Part shown: piece after piece, positions 12,008 through 22,620 of the stretch
How the letters are laid out: every line of letters begins with the position of its first letter
Position numbering within the stretch: the stretch's first letter is position 1
Assembly: GCA_020747065.1 (NCBI GenBank)
Contig: JAGMVK010000016.1
Location: 248,001-312,000 of the forward strand
Direction of reading: 5' to 3'
Source of the DNA: Cadophora sp. MPI-SDFR-AT-0126
Taxonomy: Eukaryota; Ascomycota; Leotiomycetes; Helotiales; Ploettnerulaceae
DNA length: 64,000 nucleotides
Made by a program: the position numbers and the translations under genes
Notes under the pieces: model-generated
Told to the model about the DNA's origin: nothing
The model's database searches: none
Seen by the model: only the letters and a program-made list of their open reading frames with translations

Positions 12008-12012
12008 TTTTT
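12008..12012 (+). terminator. Probable Pol III terminator of tRNA-Arg
   Basis: A run of five T lies 9 bases after the tRNA 3' end, followed by further T4 runs at about 12016 and 12022. T runs of this length and position are the normal Pol III stop signal for tRNA genes. Confidence 0.6.
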
Positions 12013-12600
12013 AACTTTTGCTTTTGTCCCTGACTAAGGCCGAGTCATTTCAAGGGGCCAAGGGCTCTCTCTGATGAGAGGATTTCTCGAAGCCCGGAAG
12101 AATTCTCTTCCTTCCGTTTGAAGTGGATTTGGGTGGATTCTGCTAAGCGAAGATCTGGCTTAGCACATATCAAATGGATATCAGCAAAGTAGACTTTTTA
12201 ATTCTCGGTCGGCACGAAGGTCGGAAAAAAGAATGTTTAAAGCACGGTTGGATATTAGCAAAGGAAGGGGTGCATAAGAAAAAAGGAAGCACAGCCTCAG
12301 CCTCGCATGTAGCCTCGTAAGCCACATATTTTTAGCGTCTCGGGAGCGCTAAAATGACCCGCCCTGCTGGCCTCGTGTGAATCGTGTTCACAATCTATCT
12401 CAGGGAACGCGACTGCGCCGACGACGACATCTCCCTCCACTTCCTGTATAAGCTTCAATCGGCTCTGGGCCATGTGTACTTAGTTGTCGGTTCCCCGGAT
12501 CATGTGCGAGGTGCTTTCAATGTGGGAAATCGATCATTTCTTGCGCATTTCATAGTATCACTCGCCCACTAAGTCGCTCATTTGTTTGCATTTTGCAGCC
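12013..12600. other. Intergenic region between tRNA-Arg and ALG5
   Basis: This region holds the tRNA 3' flank and the ALG5 promoter and leader. TTTTGCAG just before the ALG5 ATG (about 12590-12599) looks like a splice acceptor, so a 5' UTR intron is possible. No coding region is supported. Confidence 0.4.
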
Positions 12601-13895
12601 ATGGAAGCCCTTCTTCAGCTTCCGCAGAAGCTGCTCTGGATTATCTACGAGAACTTCGAAAAGACCCCTTTGCCAATTCTGCTCATTTTAGCAATTACAA
12701 CAGCTGTCACTGTATTGACTTGCGTATGTTCCCCGCTACCTACTGCAACAACCTTGGTACTGACCTAGTGCTTAGGCATATGCCGCAGTATTTATTCTTG
12801 CACCTACCCCGCGACCTCCATTTTCTTCAGAGAAATCGTACATAACTACTGCCCCGGATGGCTCTACGACAGACCCAAAGCCGCTACCATGCTGGCACGA
12901 CGAATGGCTGTCCCATCGGAAGGAAGCAGAGAACATAAAGGATTTCTCAGAGAAGCACACTGGAGATATCGAAGAAGCAGAACTAGAAATGAGCGTGGTG
13001 ATTCCCGCATACAATGAGGAAGAGCGCTTGGAGATCATGTTGGAGGAAGCAGTACCATTTCTAGATGCCGAATATGGACGCACACCAAAGGCTAAGGACC
13101 CTTCCAAAGGTGACGCGAGCGGCATGGGGGGCTACGAGATCCTACTTGTGGATGATGGAAGTAAAGACAGGACTGTGGAGGTTGCATTGGCATTTTCAAG
13201 GAAACACAAGTTACATGATATCTTGAGGATATGCAAACTAAAGGAGAATAGAGGGAAGGGAGGTGCTGTCACACATGGTTTCAGACATGTGAGAGGTGCT
13301 TTTGCGGTATTTGCGGATGCGGATGGAGCATCTACTTTTGCAGACCTGGCGAAGCTGGTGGAGGGATGCAAGGCCGTAGCTGATCAGCCGAACCGTGCTG
13401 TTGCCGTAGGAAGCAGGTCACATCTCGTGGGCAGTGAAGCAGTTGTCAAGGTAGGAAACTCTGAATCGGTTCTCAGTATACTATTACTGACTCATATAGC
13501 GCTCTGCTATTCGAAATGTGCTCATGCACTCTTTCCATGCTCTGCTCAAAATCCTCACACCCCCCGCCACATCTCGAATTCGTGATACTCAATGCGGCTT
13601 CAAACTATTTTCTCGAGCCGCTCTGCCTCATATAGTCCCTTACATGCATGCCGAAGGCTGGATCTTCGACGTCGAAATGTTGATGCTGGCTGAAAGCGCA
13701 CCACCGGGGATCATTATGGACAGAAAAGGGGAGCAGATTGGTACCACTCCTGGCATCAGGGTCGCAGAGGTTCAGATCGGCTGGAAGGAAGTTGGTGGGA
13801 GCAAGCTGAATGTCATTTGGGATAGTTTGGGAATGGCGTGGGGGCTTGCCTTGCTGAGGGCAAGTTGGATGGCGGGTGTGTATAGAAGGCGGTAG
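12601..13895 (+). CDS. ALG5: ALG5, dolichyl-phosphate beta-glucosyltransferase
   Basis: The enzyme transfers glucose from UDP-glucose to dolichyl phosphate at the ER membrane, making the donor for the last glucoses of the N-glycan precursor. Exons 12601-12723, 12776-13450 and 13500-13895 give 397 residues. A signal-anchor helix is visible at about residues 20-52 (LPILLILAITTAVTVLTC and on). The GT2 domain follows: MSVVIPAYNEEERLE, then LLVDDGSKDRT, NRGKGGAV, and FADADGAS with the metal-binding DAD. Conserved IRDTQCGFKLFSR and EGWIFDVEML follow. Both introns have CTGAC branch sites. Length and motif order are normal for the family. Confidence 0.93.
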
Positions 13896-14274
13896 CAGAG
13901 TGAAATAGATGTTCTCGTGTATCATTTGAGTCTCATTGTGATATTCAACTGTAGGTCTACTTGACGCCACGAGCCAAAAAAAATCTTGCGGCTCGCTTAC
14001 CTGCCACCACAACAAACACTGATTTTGTCTTCATCTGCAAGTCGAACTGCTATGACAACTCAAGACCCATTGGCCATCCTTCTAGCACCCTGATTCTCCT
14101 GTCTAGTAGCAATCTCAAAGAACAGACTACCGGCACAATCCGTCTAATAGTATCTCTCTTCACCCTCCTATTTTCAGACCACTACGAAATCCAAGTTGCA
14201 ATCCCTCAATTCATCTTTGAAGAACTCTTTCTCTCTCTCTACACCAGAATAGAGAACGAAAAGCCGTCGCTCTT
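13896..14274. other. Convergent intergenic region (ALG5 / AFG2-like)
   Basis: The 3' ends of two convergent genes meet here. It holds 3' UTR sequence and a CT-rich stretch near 14226-14245. No gene is seen. Confidence 0.45.
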
Positions 14275-16734
14275 TTAATCTGTATCCCCCCTAGCGCCAG
14301 CCGCCCACTTCTCATATCCTTCAATCAGCTTGGGCGTAATCTGCTTCTTGACCAACTTAATGGCGTTCAAAAAGTCATCCATGTGCACCTGCAATTCCTC
14401 TCCCATCTGCTCGCACTTTTCTATCACATCATCGCAAGCAGTTTGACAGATGCCCACAAGCTCAGCACCAGAATAGCCATCCGTAAGCTCTGCAAGTCTG
14501 GAAATATCAACGTCATCCGCCATATCCATCGTCCGCTGTCTGACCCGGAGAATTTCCTTTCGGCCTTCGAAATCGGGTGGTGCTACGTAGAGGAGCTTGT
14601 CGAATCGTCCTGGTCGGAGTAGAGCGAGGTCAAGAGCCTGAGGTTGATTAGTGGCAGCAAGGACAGTGACACCTTTCAAAGTCTCAATGCCGTCCATTTC
14701 ATTAAGCAATGTAGTGAGGACATTGACACCATTGTTTCGTCCACTCCGCTTGCTTCCTATAGATTCGATTTCGTCGAAGAAAATAATACTGGGACTTGCT
14801 GCTCGTGCCCTGGCAAACACATCACGGACTGCTCGCTCAGACTCGCCAACATACATGTTTAGCAACTCGGCTCCTTTGACTGCAAAGAAATTGAATCCAA
14901 CTTCGGTAGCCATGGCTTGCGCACTCAGAGTCTTTGAGCACCCTGGAGGACCGTAGAGAAGGAGCCCCTTTTTGGGCGAAGCACCGACACGCTTCATACG
15001 TTCAGGATTCTAGAATTGTTAGCAAGATCTTTTGTATAGGAGGCAAACACTTACTAGTAGAGGAGTCTCAACAGCACGGCGAAGAGCGTTCTTCACACTA
15101 TCCTGTCCTCCAATCTCATCCCAACGAACACTTGGTGGTTGAAGTGTAATGTCGTGCATAGCTGTTGGCCGGACTAGAAGTAGAGCCTGTTCAATATCTT
15201 CCTGAGAAAGGAAGAAACCATGCTCGTTCTCTACACCAATTGATTCGACCTTTTCCTCTGCAATTTCACATGCAGCGTCCAGTAGAGCCACAAGGTCTTC
15301 TGCTGTATAGGCATGTGTCCGATCGCCAAGTTTGTTAAGAGTCTCATCTCGAGCATCAGGATGAACCGGTGGCTCGAGGGATTTAAGAATTGCCTTTCGC
15401 GCAGCTACATCTGGTATAGGCAGTGAGATCTCGGTTCGGAACCTTCCTCTCTTCTTGAGGACCATCGGGATGTTGCTTGAATTTAGTGCGGTTGCAATAA
15501 CAAGTACGCGTGGCAAAGAGTTTCCTGAGTGGCTCTGAGCAAGTAAATCGAGCTCCTCGCCAATAGCCTTTACCATGCTGCTGGATAAAGTGTCCTCTTT
15601 CGACACTAGAGATTCAAGGTCATCAATAGCGATGATGCTAGGCTGGCTGAGCTTGGCATCCCTGAAAGTCGACCTGACGTTCGCGAGCTTCGCATCGCTC
15701 TCAAGACGAAGAACATTCTTGCTCCAGCCGGTACTAAGAATCTTATTCAAAAGATAGGTCTTTCCCGTTCCATGGCCACCATGAATTAGCACGGCGCAAG
15801 ATCGTTGTGCCCAAGTGAACTTGAACTGCCGATCAAAGTTGCTTAGAAAGCGATTGAGTTTCTTGAGTGCTTGATCGATACCTGCAATATCAACTACTTC
15901 GAGACGTGCCAGTGGTCCATTGACTTCAATTTGAGCTGGACCTTCGACTTGGCTTGATATCTTGACGGATGTGGTCGAGTCGTATTTACCCAAACCGGCT
16001 GGCTTACCATTAATAAAGTCCACAATAAAATCTCGTTTAGGACCCCTGAGAGATATGTTTTTAAACATCATGCCTGGGAATATCACCTCCGCACGACCTA
16101 AGTACTGTTAGCCATGTCTGTATCTCAAAATATTCAAAGTGTGAGGAAAGCTATTGTGGAAGGTTCTGGGCTTTTTTTTTGCATGTGAAATATAAAGTGC
16201 ATTCAATACAAATCCCACACATGGCTTAAGCTGTGGGAGGGTGGTTAACGCACTGAGATTCTCCCGAAGAAACCATTCCCAGTGAGGTCTGTCGTCATCT
16301 GCAATCTCTGCAATTTCCGCCGACTCTTGCGGAGTAATGTCTCTCAAAAAGATAGAGCCTGCTATGGTCAAAATGCCAGCAGCAGCTATAATCAAGTCAT
16401 CCGCAAGCTTAAAGTCGCACACATCTTGGTAAGTTTTCGACATATGTATGACTTTTTTGTTGGTATTCTTTTCCGTGGTAAGCCAAGCGATAGCCTCTTT
16501 CTTCTCATGTCCATCTTTCTTCCAAATATGGCAAAGCATGCCGGGCTTCAGATTCAGCTCGGAGAGCGCTGTGCTTGTAAGGTATACACGTGAAACTCCA
16601 TTCTGATCGGCGCGGTCTTTGAAATTCTGGTTTGCAAAAGGCCGTATCTTGACCTCCAAGGTCTTCTGCGTATCCTGAATAGTCGACATGGTGAGTTGGT
16701 GGGCTGAAAGTTGATTCGCATCGTTCGTGGTCAT
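14275..16734 (-). CDS. AFG2: AFG2/Drg1-like AAA ATPase with a divergent first ATPase domain
   Basis: AFG2-type hexamers strip shuttling factors from pre-60S ribosomes in the cytoplasm. Exons 16734-16254, 16097-15055 and 15009-14275 give 752 residues. An N-terminal double-psi-barrel-like part contains VYLTSTALSELNLKPG and NISLRGPKRDF. The D1 domain is divergent: Walker A reads GGHGTGKT and Walker B reads IIAIDDLE, with Asp where Glu normally activates water. D2 is canonical: GPPGCSKT, FFDEIES, the pore motif MYVGESER, and ATNQPQALDLALLRPGRFD. The first intron could instead use a donor nearer 16215, which would change a few residues. A second in-frame ATG at 16689 is also possible. The gene is divergent from its right neighbour with 175 bases between starts. 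Confidence 0.85.
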
Positions 16735-16909
16735 GGAAATATGAAAGTTTGTTAGAAAAATAATTTTGTGCAGCCTTGCAGGAAGCTCGCCTCGCCTCCG
16801 TCGCCTCGCCAAGCCGAGTTGAAGCTCTCGGAGCTCTTTCGGGTACGCCCAAAATATTTCTCCTCACCATCAAATTGGACCGCCAGCATCGTGCCACTGG
16901 CGAACATTG
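16735..16909. promoter_or_regulatory. Short bidirectional promoter
   Basis: Only 175 bases separate the starts of the AFG2-like gene (minus) and the mitochondrial unknown (plus), so both leaders and core promoters must lie or overlap here. I see no clear TATA box. Confidence 0.45.
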
Positions 16910-18543
16910 ATGCTGTTGACGCGCTTGCTGCCTCCGCAGTTCTTGTTGCCAGCATGGACCACGAGACAGTTAGCCCAAGTTGCACAAAGGGCTCACAATT
17001 CCGATTACACGAGGGCAGATCAAGGCAAAAACGTTGATAGTCCAATCCGGCAGCCGACCAAGAGGCAACTTCGAAGATTGCAGTGGTCCAATGTTAGGAG
17101 AGTCAATATTAAGACGGTGGAAGGCGAGGATGGACTCTATGCAAGTCAGGAGGAGCTGGACAAACCCCAATCGCACGGACAACGTCACAAGTCCAGTTGG
17201 TCAGAGGAAAGTCAGCAAAGACGCAATGACAAAACATTGAAGCGGCAAGACGACGGCAGTGGCTTCACTCTGGACACACCGATGAAGCCACCGGTAGATG
17301 GCAAAGGGACAGTAGCAAAAGGCACTCCGCGCTCAAAGAAGATGAGCGAGATGCAATTCATGGATCCGGAGCCACAGTCGACACCAAAAGAATTGTCGCT
17401 GTTCGAAGAACTATTTCCAGAGGAGGCACTCGCGCGACAGAGGAGGGAGAAGAAGGCGAGGGAGAGATTGGAGAAGTTACCAGCATTCAACTGGGCTGTG
17501 GATACCAAAGATCTCGACGGACAGGATCGAAAGCTTGAGCAAGCACGCCGAAACATGAGGGAGAACTACACATCGATCCCAGAAATGAACACTGGAACTC
17601 GCAGTGCTTTGTCTCGGTCCAGTTTCCTGGCAAAGGAAAGCTCTCGGGATCGGCCTACAAGATTCGCGGCGGAGAGTGGAAAGCACAGTAGAGTCAGTAT
17701 TCTTGTTCTGAAGGCATGCAGTAGGACTTTGGAGGAGAGTGACTTCTACCGAGTTGGGCCCAAGGGCAACCACGTAGAAACATGGACTAATGGTCTCCTC
17801 AAAGGTATGGCTTCTCGTAACCAGAACATCAATTCTCCTGCTAAGATGTTCCAGTTATACCTGCCCGCGATAACGTTACACTTGAGCCCCTCGGCCAATA
17901 CTTTCTCCTTTTCTCGAGCATTGCGGCTGCACGACTATACCTAGACAAAACCATGCGACTTTTGGAATTGACCAAGTCGAATGACTTCTTCTCGAAACCT
18001 TATGGCCGTTCCCGGCTTAGGGAAGGAGAAGATCTCGATGCTATATTACGGAATTTTACCTTGGTACCCGCGGGCGGCAAGCTTTCATTAAGAATGCTCC
18101 ATCCCCCTTATAGCAAAGGATTACAGTGGATGATCGAGGCAGGCGGTCCGGCACCTCTAGTTGCAAGGCAGGAAAAGGCTCAGAACATCATTCTGTTCAG
18201 TACTGACCGTGGCCATGTCAAAAGCCACGAGCTCGAAAATGCGATTGTGGACGATGGCAAACTTCGAAATCTGCACTGGAAGCTAGCTGGTGCAAAGGGC
18301 GAAGCGATTGTGAAACTAGAGACAAACGGTCAGTCTGCTGGGGAGGATGTTGAATCTGTGGAAGATACTAGCCGCCCCCGTTCGAGGTATCGGGGCCCGT
18401 CGAGATATACAATATCCTTCAAAGACTCAAATGAGGCACGACGATTTGTCAGGGAGTGGCATCGGCGGCCATTTCCTACAAAACGGTCATCGCAGCCTGG
18501 GGATGACGCACCCCCTATAGTTAATGCAGAGATCTTGTGGTAA
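16910..18543 (+). CDS. Conserved hypothetical protein with mitochondrial targeting peptide
   Basis: Two exons, 16910-17804 and 17855-18543, join in frame to 527 residues; the intron has a GTATGG donor, GCTAAG branch and CAG acceptor. The N-terminus (MLLTRLLPPQFLLPAWTTRQ) is basic and free of acids for about 30 residues, typical of a matrix-targeting peptide. The middle (about residues 60-230) is charged and low complexity. The C-terminal half looks folded, with VIPARDNVTLEPLGQYFLLF, a GRSRLREGEDL segment and NLHWKLAGAKGEAIVKLE. I do not recognise a named family. The start at 16910 is chosen as the first ATG in a frame that opens just upstream. Confidence 0.75.
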
Positions 18544-18737
18544 TACAAGGCTGAATTTACTTTCACATATACAGTACTGTCCCATTATTCCATCGCATGC
18601 CTCACTTCTCTAGCCTCGAACCTCAACGGGATAGGCAAAAAATGCCTTCAATTTGTAATACCATATGATACGACCAAACTCCGCCCCATAATCTGTTCTT
18701 AACAAACGAAATGCATATCCTCCCACTCGCTCATTAT

Positions 18738-19461
18738 CTAGCAACACTTGCCTCCCAATCCATTTCCGCTTCCTTGTGCTCCAACATCCACGCCCTGGCT
18801 TGTCGATTGATCTGTTTTCGCCGTGTCGATGATTCTCTTCTTGATATCTGCCGCCAAACTGTAGAAAGCCTTTTCAACGTTGATGTTGCTCTTTGCCGAG
18901 ACCTCGAGAAATGGAATGCCGAGCTCGTCCGCCAACTGCTGTCCCCTTTCCGTAGAAACCACACGTCTGTCTTCCCAATCACATTTGTTTCCGATAAGGA
19001 TCTTGTTCACACCCTCGGTGGCATGCTGTTCAACGTTCGAGAACCAGGTTCGGATATCTGCAAGGACATATTAGCTCTTGTGGAGATTCTAGAGAATGCG
19101 GGGTGCATACTGTTGAATGAGCGCTCATCAGTAACATCGTAGACCAGTAATATTCCCATGGCACCTCTGTAATAAGCGGTCGTAATGGTCCTGAACCTCT
19201 CTTGTCCTGCTGTGTCCCAGATCTGCAGCTTGACCCTCTTTCCATCCAGCTCGATCGTCCTAATCTTGAAATCGATGCCGATTGTGGTAATGAAGGATGG
19301 CGTGAAGGAGTCCTCACTGAACCGAAGCAGACAGCATGATTTCCCGACTCCAGAGTCGCCGATTAGCAAGAGCTTGATCTATGGAATATGTTAGCAACCT
19401 GGCGTCCGGCAGCGGTGCGGGTAGGGCGTACCAGGAAGTCATAATTACGCGTACCAGCCAT
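18738..19461 (-). CDS. SEC4: SEC4/Rab8-type secretory Rab GTPase
   Basis: This GTPase drives fusion of secretory vesicles with the plasma membrane at growing tips. Exons 19461-19432 (10 codons), 19378-19111 and 19057-18738 give 205 residues. All Rab signatures are present: P-loop GDSGVGKS, switch [11 protein letters not shown], switch [21 protein letters not shown], the guanine motif GNKCD, and SAK. The effector-region sequence is of the Sec4/Rab8 type. The protein ends GLGGKCC, a double-cysteine geranylgeranylation site. Both introns have typical signals, including TTGCTAAC before the first acceptor. Confidence 0.95.
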
Positions 19462-20052
19462 CTCGGAGTTGATCGCGCAGTGGCCAAGGAGAGAGGTTTC
19501 CTTTGTATGAGGGTAGACCGTCTGATATCAGAGTTCTGTGGGGTAGCAAGGCGGGGAGTCGCTGATGTTGAAAGACAAGCTTGGGTGGGAGGCGGCGGTG
19601 CGGCGAGAGCGATGACGATGCGCGGTAAGGGTTCGCAACTGGATCAGTGATGCAGGTGGCACCAGCTGTAGAAGGACTCGATTTCGTGTCCGTAGTTTGT
19701 TTCTTGTGAAGGTCAAGACGGTAATGCGGTCGTGGTATTGGGTGTGGTGAGATCTACACAGGGTTGATGGTTCAGGAGGTTGAGTAGCGGCTCTTCTCTG
19801 TATCGCTCGCCAAAATGGGAAGGAATTATCAACGACGGCATGAGGGATGACATTCACATGAAGTTTCAGAATATCGACTTTCGGCAAGAGGTTGTAGGAA
19901 GATTCAGCAGTCATTAGGACTGGGACAATTTTAATGGGTATTTTCTTATGGCAACAAAAGTCCAGCAATTGGTACAGGGGAACATGTGTAACCCTCTATC
20001 ATGGAATATTTACATTGTTTGTCTGTAGCTGTATACTTTCTGTAATTTTGTT
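19462..20052. other. Promoter and leader of the Rab gene; NCA2 3' flank
   Basis: About 590 bases lie between the Rab start and the NCA2 stop. The frames here are low complexity and lack family features. The right part should be NCA2 3' UTR and the left part the Rab 5' leader and promoter. Confidence 0.4.
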
Positions 20053-22099
20053 TTACACCAGCCATTTGGCATAACCCCATCTAATCCGTTCGAGGACTCT
20101 CAACTGCTGTCCAATACCGCTATTGATGTTTGTCAGGTCAGAAAGATCTTCTAGAAACTCCCTCTCAACATTGTTTGGGAATAGCTTGTGAGCTCGCTGT
20201 CGCAGTACATGAACCTCACACAGAAGCAGTCCGTGGTCTTTGTATGACAGTAAGTTGTTGTGTGTTGGGGTGGCAAGTGTGAGGATGCGATCGATGTTGC
20301 GAAGCACCCTAACTGTCTGCCCAGCTTTTTGACCCTGCTTCAACCCTCTTCTGCTTCCAAACACACCTCCAAGATAACGGAAGGTGGCAAAACAAACCAG
20401 TATACCTGGAGTGAGACCAACAAATCCAAACACCAGCTCCTGGCTCTTGAGCAATGCATCGATACCACTGAGAGCAACTTCAACGTCCACCTTGGTCTTT
20501 TGAACCTGGATCAAGAGTGTCCGCACAAGATCACCACGAACTGTACCAATAAAAGGCTTCCGAAGATCTTTCTCATAGGCTCGAAGCACTGGAGTGAGGT
20601 CACCTTCCTTGACCTTGGCTCGGATATCAGCGATCTGAGTGTCGCTGAGTGAAGCTTCGCCCGTTGAGCTTTGGGGGTTGTCGATTGCAAAATCGACCAC
20701 CATTCGTTCCAAACTTTCCCGATCACCCTTCAGGCTCTCCTTACTCATGATAGCCACTTCGCTATCTTTGTCATGGCGTATTGTGCCAATGACCTTTTTT
20801 GTGGGCTCAACAACCCAGTTCAACCAGAAATCCCGTGTTGTTGCTCCCAGTTCTCTAATCCAAGCCACGATTTCTGCTTTTCTGTTGACAAAGATCCTAA
20901 GGATAGTCGTTGAAGACAAAAGAAGAGCGGTCGCTGGCAGCCAGTATCGTACAAGTCTTGATGGACGACCATACTTCGCTGCGAGAGTTTGAGAAGATGC
21001 AATGTGATTTGGGATATGGGTCTCGAGAAGATGCTGGAGACGCGTGCCTAACTTCGACGGTCTCGCCACTTCTGTTGGGGTAGTTTCTCGGGTTGTGATT
21101 TCTGGGTCATCATCGACAGTCGCAAAGACATTATCCTCGAATTCGGAGATGCCAGTATCAAGTGTTGTAACATTCCGTAGAACAGTATCCATCAAGGCAA
21201 CACTTCTCTCTACCACGAACTTCCACTCCTGTATATCGCTCTCCTCCGTCTTAGCCACATCAGATCTATCGTCGGAGACATCAAAGTTCATCCCTTCATC
21301 CATCAACATGCCCAACCCGCTTGCTCCCATCTCCCGAAGCCGCCGCAGTCGCGCTTGATTGTGTCTAGCCTGAGAACGGCAAAGGGCAATAGGAGACAGA
21401 ACCTGCTGCTGAATGTGCGCAACAGAGCTGTCCCTGATACTTTCTCTGACAAGCCCGTAAAATTGCTTCCATTCTTCCGTCAAGCTCGTACCGATTTCTC
21501 TTGCAGATATGCCATCTGGAGGAGATTCTCTAACCCGTTCCAATCGGGTTTTCGTGTCGCGGTAGATATCCTTGGACCATGCCCAGAATCTCAGCGGTGA
21601 CGTCTGGATTGTGTATAAACTCGAATAAGTGTATGATCCTAGCACCTCGTCCCAATACCAAATGTCGTCATTGAGAGGAATCGTTTGTTCCAGCAGTGTG
21701 CTCATCAATAGACCGTAGGTCTGCACTGTAGCTTTGCTCACTAAAAGCCATTCCAATTCAGCTTCGTATTTGCTCGTAACAGGATCCTGCTCGTCCTCTG
21801 CCATGAACTCGGAAAGCGCTGCCCGTTTGAGAAGTTGGGAAATTCGCCATGAGGGTAATAGTGGGCTCGAGGAGGAGGTCGTCGACAAAGACTTCACTAT
21901 GCTCTGCAGCTCTACTATCCGAGGGGAAGAAGATATTGTATGACTCTGCTCTGCGAAGAATTCACCGTTGGTCGAGCGAGGTACCAGGTGTAGTACTCCA
22001 TCCAGCGCGCTGTCAACACGACGAACCTGGCTATGAAGAGATTAGTGGTTGGTTGCGGAATAGGGTCTGCGGTTATCCATACTCAGCAACAATCGACAT
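20053..22099 (-). CDS. NCA2: NCA2, mitochondrial ATP synthase expression/membrane protein
   Basis: In yeast, NCA2 controls expression of mitochondrial Atp6/Atp8 and sits in mitochondrial membranes. A tiny first coding exon of 17 bases (22099-22083) joins 22030-20053 to give 664 residues starting MSIVADQVRRVDSALD, the conserved NCA2 opening. Without this exon the frame would have to start at a GTG. Family signatures in the C-terminal half include WLNWVVEPTKKVIGTIRHD, SLERMVVDFA, YEKDLRKPFIGTVRGDLVR, LLIQVQKTKVDVEVAL and LGGVFGSRRG. Hydrophobic segments fit membrane spans near YWLPATALLLSSTTILRIF and VFGFVGLTPGILVCFATFRY. Confidence 0.92.
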
Positions 22100-22620
22100 C
22101 ACGACTTCGGTTCCATCGATAAGCAGGATTGTTCCTAGGATAGAATGGAGAAGTGAATCAGGAGTGTTTTGTTGATTCCTCCTTTGAGTAAATATTTGGC
22201 GCGGAACAAGCAAGGAAGCCACAACCGAAGTACACGAGAACTCTAGCGCGGGCCGAACGCATTCCTGAAGTTATGACATCAACCAAATAATAATGCAATT
22301 GTATGATATTGGGATCATGTCAGATAATCTCACTCTCCTGCTATTTTTTGAATCGTCAGAACCAATAAATATCTCCCGCAGCCCGCTTTCACAGACTTCT
22401 CTCCTTGAATCCATACATTGATGGCATTGACCAATGTAAAGCAACTCGGATCTTGGAACATAAAAAAGCTACATTAAGCTGTGTCTTTGACTTTGACGTT
22501 ATTCCATCGGTAGAATACCATGAATCAATGCTGTGAAATCAGAAGGAAAGAAAAAATCTGATAATTTGGCTACAATGTACTATGTACAGTACATCATAAT
22601 TACATGTTACACCCCCCGAA
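22100..22620. other. NCA2 promoter / PPR gene 3' flank
   Basis: This is the promoter of NCA2 on the right-to-left reading and the 3' UTR of the PPR gene. A 7-base inverted repeat (ATGTACT/AGTACAT, 22575-22594) lies just past the PPR stop. No coding region is supported. Confidence 0.45.
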
